64,000 nt of DNA, taken from contig NZ_LVJW01000003.1 of the NCBI RefSeq assembly GCF_001708965.1, forward strand, positions 1,798,001-1,862,000. The letters are read 5' to 3'. A program made the position numbers and the translations under genes. Of this stretch, positions 61,954 through 64,000 are shown piece by piece. Source of the DNA: Candidatus Thiodiazotropha endoloripes (GTDB taxonomy: Bacteria; Pseudomonadota; Gammaproteobacteria; Chromatiales; Chromatiaceae). The notes under the pieces are model-generated. The model searched no databases. It was not told the origin of the DNA and was given only the letters and a program-made list of their open reading frames with translations. Each line of letters starts with the position of its first letter. Positions within the stretch are counted from its first letter, which is position 1.

Positions 61954-62505
61954 CTAACTCTCCGGGATTGCGTAGATGGCAGGAGCGTTTCTGTGATAAC
62001 CCTTGTAGTCCATTCCATAGCCGAAAACGTAGCGGTCCTCCACCTGCAATCCAATAAAATCCGCTTTGAATCCGATACCCCGGTCATGTCTCTTTTCCAC
62101 CAGAACCGCACTCAATACTTCCTCTGCACCCGCCTCCTGACAAGCTTCAACAATCGCTGCCAAGGTAATGCCATGATCCAGGATGTCATCAATGATAAGG
62201 ATCGTCTCTCCGCTCAGTGAGGCACTGGGATGCCCTTTCCACTCCAGTTCAGAGCCTGATGTCCCCCCCCGATAGCGGGTTGCATGGATATAGTCATGAC
62301 GCAGTGGAAAATTCAGCCTGGTAAGAAGTTGTCCAGCCGGTATCAAAGCACCGTTCATTACACATAACACCAGCGGATCCCTGTTCGCGAGCCGGTCACT
62401 GATCTCCAGCGCCATTTGATCCAGGGCTTGTGAAATCTGTTGATTGTCATAGATCAAATCTGCTGTGGCCAATACTTCAGCGGCCTGTTGTGCACTAATC
62501 ATCAT
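61954..62505 (-). CDS. hpt: Hypoxanthine phosphoribosyltransferase
   Basis: A 183-residue enzyme. The PRPP-binding motif ILIIDDILDHGITL and the pyrophosphate loop CVMNGALIPAG near residue 48 are typical, followed by EKRHDRGIGFKADFIGLQVEDRYVFGYGMDYKGYHRN as in HGPRT. It starts inside the end of nagZ (11-base overlap; ATG 62505 or 62502). It makes IMP or GMP from hypoxanthine or guanine, using hypoxanthine from the phosphorylase encoded downstream. Confidence 0.92.
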   Translation of the reverse strand: MMISAQQAAEVLATADLIYDNQQISQALDQMALEISDRLANRDPLVLCVMNGALIPAGQLLTRLNFPLRHDYIHATRYRGGTSGSELEWKGHPSASLSGETILIIDDILDHGITLAAIVEACQEAGAEEVLSAVLVEKRHDRGIGFKADFIGLQVEDRYVFGYGMDYKGYHRNAPAIYAIPES

Positions 62506-63553
62506 GGTCGAGTCCCAGATTTAGTGGAGTTTCCTGAGGGATTACGGAGAGTTGATTGACGGCCTGTTTCCAGCGGCTGTCCAGGTGAATCTGCTGAAGA
62601 GAGCGCTGCTTCCTGCCATGCATCCTTACCAGGCGGACATGGGCAGCCGGATCGTTATAGGATTTCAAGCTTTCCAACACCTGTATTGCGGCAGGTCGAT
62701 TGTTACAGACCAGGATCATGTCACATCCCGCTTCAAGTGCAACCATGGCACGATCAGCATAGTTCCCGGCTTCACTGGCTGCGGCCATATCCAGGTCATC
62801 ACTGAAAATCACTCCCTGAAAACCCAGCTGCTGCCTGAGTACCTGCTTTAACCAAAATCCTGAAAAACCAGCCAGATCCTTGTCAATATGCTGATAGATG
62901 ACATGTGCTGGCATAATTGCTTCCATACCGGCTTCGATCATACTTTCAAAAGGCCGCAGATCCTCCATTTTCAGATCCTCGAAACGCCGCTGATCAATCG
63001 GTAGGGCCAGATGGGAATCAGCTGCCACCCCACCGTGACCGGGGAAGTGTTTACCCACCACCGCCATACCGGCTTCATGACAGCCCTGCATCCATGCGTG
63101 TGCCAGGCGGGTAACCTCATCCGGGTTAGCGGAAAAGGCACGATCACCGATCACTTCACTGATCCCCAGACCAAGATCCAACACCGGTGCAAAACTGAAA
63201 TCAACACCACAGGCACGGAGCTCTGACGCCATCAACCAGCCACCAAGTTCTGTCAGCTTCAATCCCTGCTCCGGGTGTTTACGATACTGCTCCCCATACC
63301 AGGCCGCAGGTGGCAGTTCTGAAAAACCCTGTCGGAAACGCTGAACCCGTCCCCCCTCATGATCCACAGCAATGAGCAGTTGAGGAGTTCTGACACCATG
63401 AATATCGGCACAAAGCTGGTTGAGTTGCTCCATCGATTGATAGTTCCGGGAGAACAGGATAACCCCACCCACCGCTGGGTGCTTGAGCAACTCCTGATCG
63501 TCAGGGGTCATCTCCAGCCCTTCCAGATCAATCATCACCGGCCCAAGACTCAT
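62495..63553 (-). CDS. nagZ: Beta-N-acetylglucosaminidase NagZ
   Basis: A 352-residue GH3 enzyme of the single-domain NagZ type. Marks are GGVILFSRNY, IAVDHEGGRVQRFR, VVGKHFPGHGGVAADSH (with the mobile His-containing loop) and the catalytic Asp in FSDDLDMAAAS. It acts in the cytoplasm on GlcNAc-anhydroMurNAc peptides during wall recycling. It heads a minus-strand operon with hpt. Confidence 0.96.
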   Translation of the reverse strand: MSLGPVMIDLEGLEMTPDDQELLKHPAVGGVILFSRNYQSMEQLNQLCADIHGVRTPQLLIAVDHEGGRVQRFRQGFSELPPAAWYGEQYRKHPEQGLKLTELGGWLMASELRACGVDFSFAPVLDLGLGISEVIGDRAFSANPDEVTRLAHAWMQGCHEAGMAVVGKHFPGHGGVAADSHLALPIDQRRFEDLKMEDLRPFESMIEAGMEAIMPAHVIYQHIDKDLAGFSGFWLKQVLRQQLGFQGVIFSDDLDMAAASEAGNYADRAMVALEAGCDMILVCNNRPAAIQVLESLKSYNDPAAHVRLVRMHGRKQRSLQQIHLDSRWKQAVNQLSVIPQETPLNLGLDHDD

Positions 63554-63771
63554 GCCATTTCTCCCTGATTCAAATTGGCATTAAGGATGGCCTTAAAGGG
63601 GTGCAAAATTACCCTTATACAGTGTCGAATGCTGTTTCCTGGTAGTTTTATTATCATTGAGTTTAAATACTGTCCGCGAGGGGCTATCAATCAACTAAGC
63701 TTGCTTAATACTATAAATTTTTACCTCAGTATGCCGCAAACATAGATGAAGTGAAAATCAGGGTTTGAATC

Positions 63772-64000
63772 ATGCGAAATCTCTTTTTTATCTGTCTCCT
63801 AGTGCTCATTCCAAGCCAACTTGTCTGGGCTGAGGATGAAGAAGAAAAGGCTCCACCAACAATCAGCTACTATCAGATCAAGCCTTCACTGGTTGCCAAT
63901 CTGGCGAAGGGAGGGAAATACATCCGTTGCGACATTCAGCTGATGACCAAAGACGAGGCTTTTCTCGAATCCTTGACTCTGCATGGGCCGGCGATACGTC
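63772..64000 (+). CDS. fliL: FliL-like flagellar basal body protein, 3' end outside the window
   Basis: ATG 63772 opens a frame that runs off the window after 76 codons. A signal or membrane segment (NLFFIC...LVWA) is followed by an acidic stretch, then YYQIKPSLVANLAKGG-type sequence and IRCDIQLMTKDEAFLESL, which resembles the FliL periplasmic domain. FliL helps the stator-motor link in flagella; FliL-like proteins outside flagellar operons also occur. Family assignment is moderately sure as the end is missing. Confidence 0.7.
   Translation, partial: MRNLFFICLLVLIPSQLVWAEDEEEKAPPTISYYQIKPSLVANLAKGGKYIRCDIQLMTKDEAFLESLTLHGPAIR

Noticed and set aside
1-64000. CRISPR array, integrase, transposase or rRNA/tRNA genes
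   Set aside because: Looked for by eye and not found; short repeats seen are listed separately.

Overview
The window looks like part of a free-living or host-associated gammaproteobacterial chromosome of moderate GC. The gene families (type VI secretion, Tpx, methylthioinosine phosphorylase, NagZ, FliL) are typical of Gammaproteobacteria. The mix, with hemerythrin, a TauE/SafE exporter, and FMN-binding and PepSY proteins, would suit a marine or sediment sulfur-oxidiser or its symbiotic relatives, but that is inference. I see no tRNA, rRNA, CRISPR array or intact insertion sequence.

Layout. (1) 1-5 kb: the end of an outer-membrane porin, an FMN-binding/PepSY redox pair, a SleB-type wall hydrolase and a phosphodiesterase. 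(2) 5-19 kb: a membrane Ser/Thr kinase, an esterase-like lipoprotein, a large Sel1/coiled-coil/caspase-fold lipoprotein and three related autotransporter-type beta-barrel proteins. Two of the barrels share a nearly identical 1.28-kb 3' half behind diverged Ig-like passengers. A YkgJ-type protein and an acetyltransferase lie between them. (3) 19.3-24.4 kb, minus strand: a VgrG cassette (vgrG, a DUF6484 protein resembling a VgrG tip, a TIGR02270 protein, a 56-residue two-helix membrane protein and a DUF922 metallopeptidase with no signal peptide). (4) 24.7-48.5 kb, plus strand: a complete T6SS operon of the type that carries tagJ, in the order tssB-tssC fusion, tssA, tssB, tssC, hcp, tagJ, tssE, tssF, tssG, tssH/clpV, tagH (FHA), tssJ, tssK, tssL (with OmpA domain), tssM, tagF, pppA and a LysM/TPR lipoprotein. 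(5) 49-57 kb: a TauE/SafE transporter, a fumarylacetoacetase-family enzyme, and a second Ser/Thr kinase (HAMP type) in an operon with a LysM-polysaccharide deacetylase and a TPR lipoprotein, followed by an unrecognised gene and tpx. (6) 57-64 kb: a Lys/Ala-rich membrane protein with a probable internal translation start, a Sel1-SH3 protein, a nagZ-hpt-MTIP purine and wall-recycling group interleaved with peroxiredoxin and hemerythrin genes, and the start of a FliL-like gene.

How it fits together. The T6SS has the parts of threonine-phosphorylation control: an FHA protein (TagH), a PP2C phosphatase (PppA), TagF, and a TssL whose N-terminus carries a DRTVIR motif. There is no kinase inside the operon; two transmembrane kinases flank it at a distance, and both carry similar D-x-T-R-I/L motifs. 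These may be the missing kinase input. The opposite-strand vgrG cassette is a good candidate effector module: the DUF922 peptidase is a plausible toxin and the small membrane protein a possible immunity or accessory factor. Three things most deserve follow-up: the VgrG-DUF922 cassette, the TssB-TssC fusion that opens the main operon, and the shared T-x-I/L motif set.
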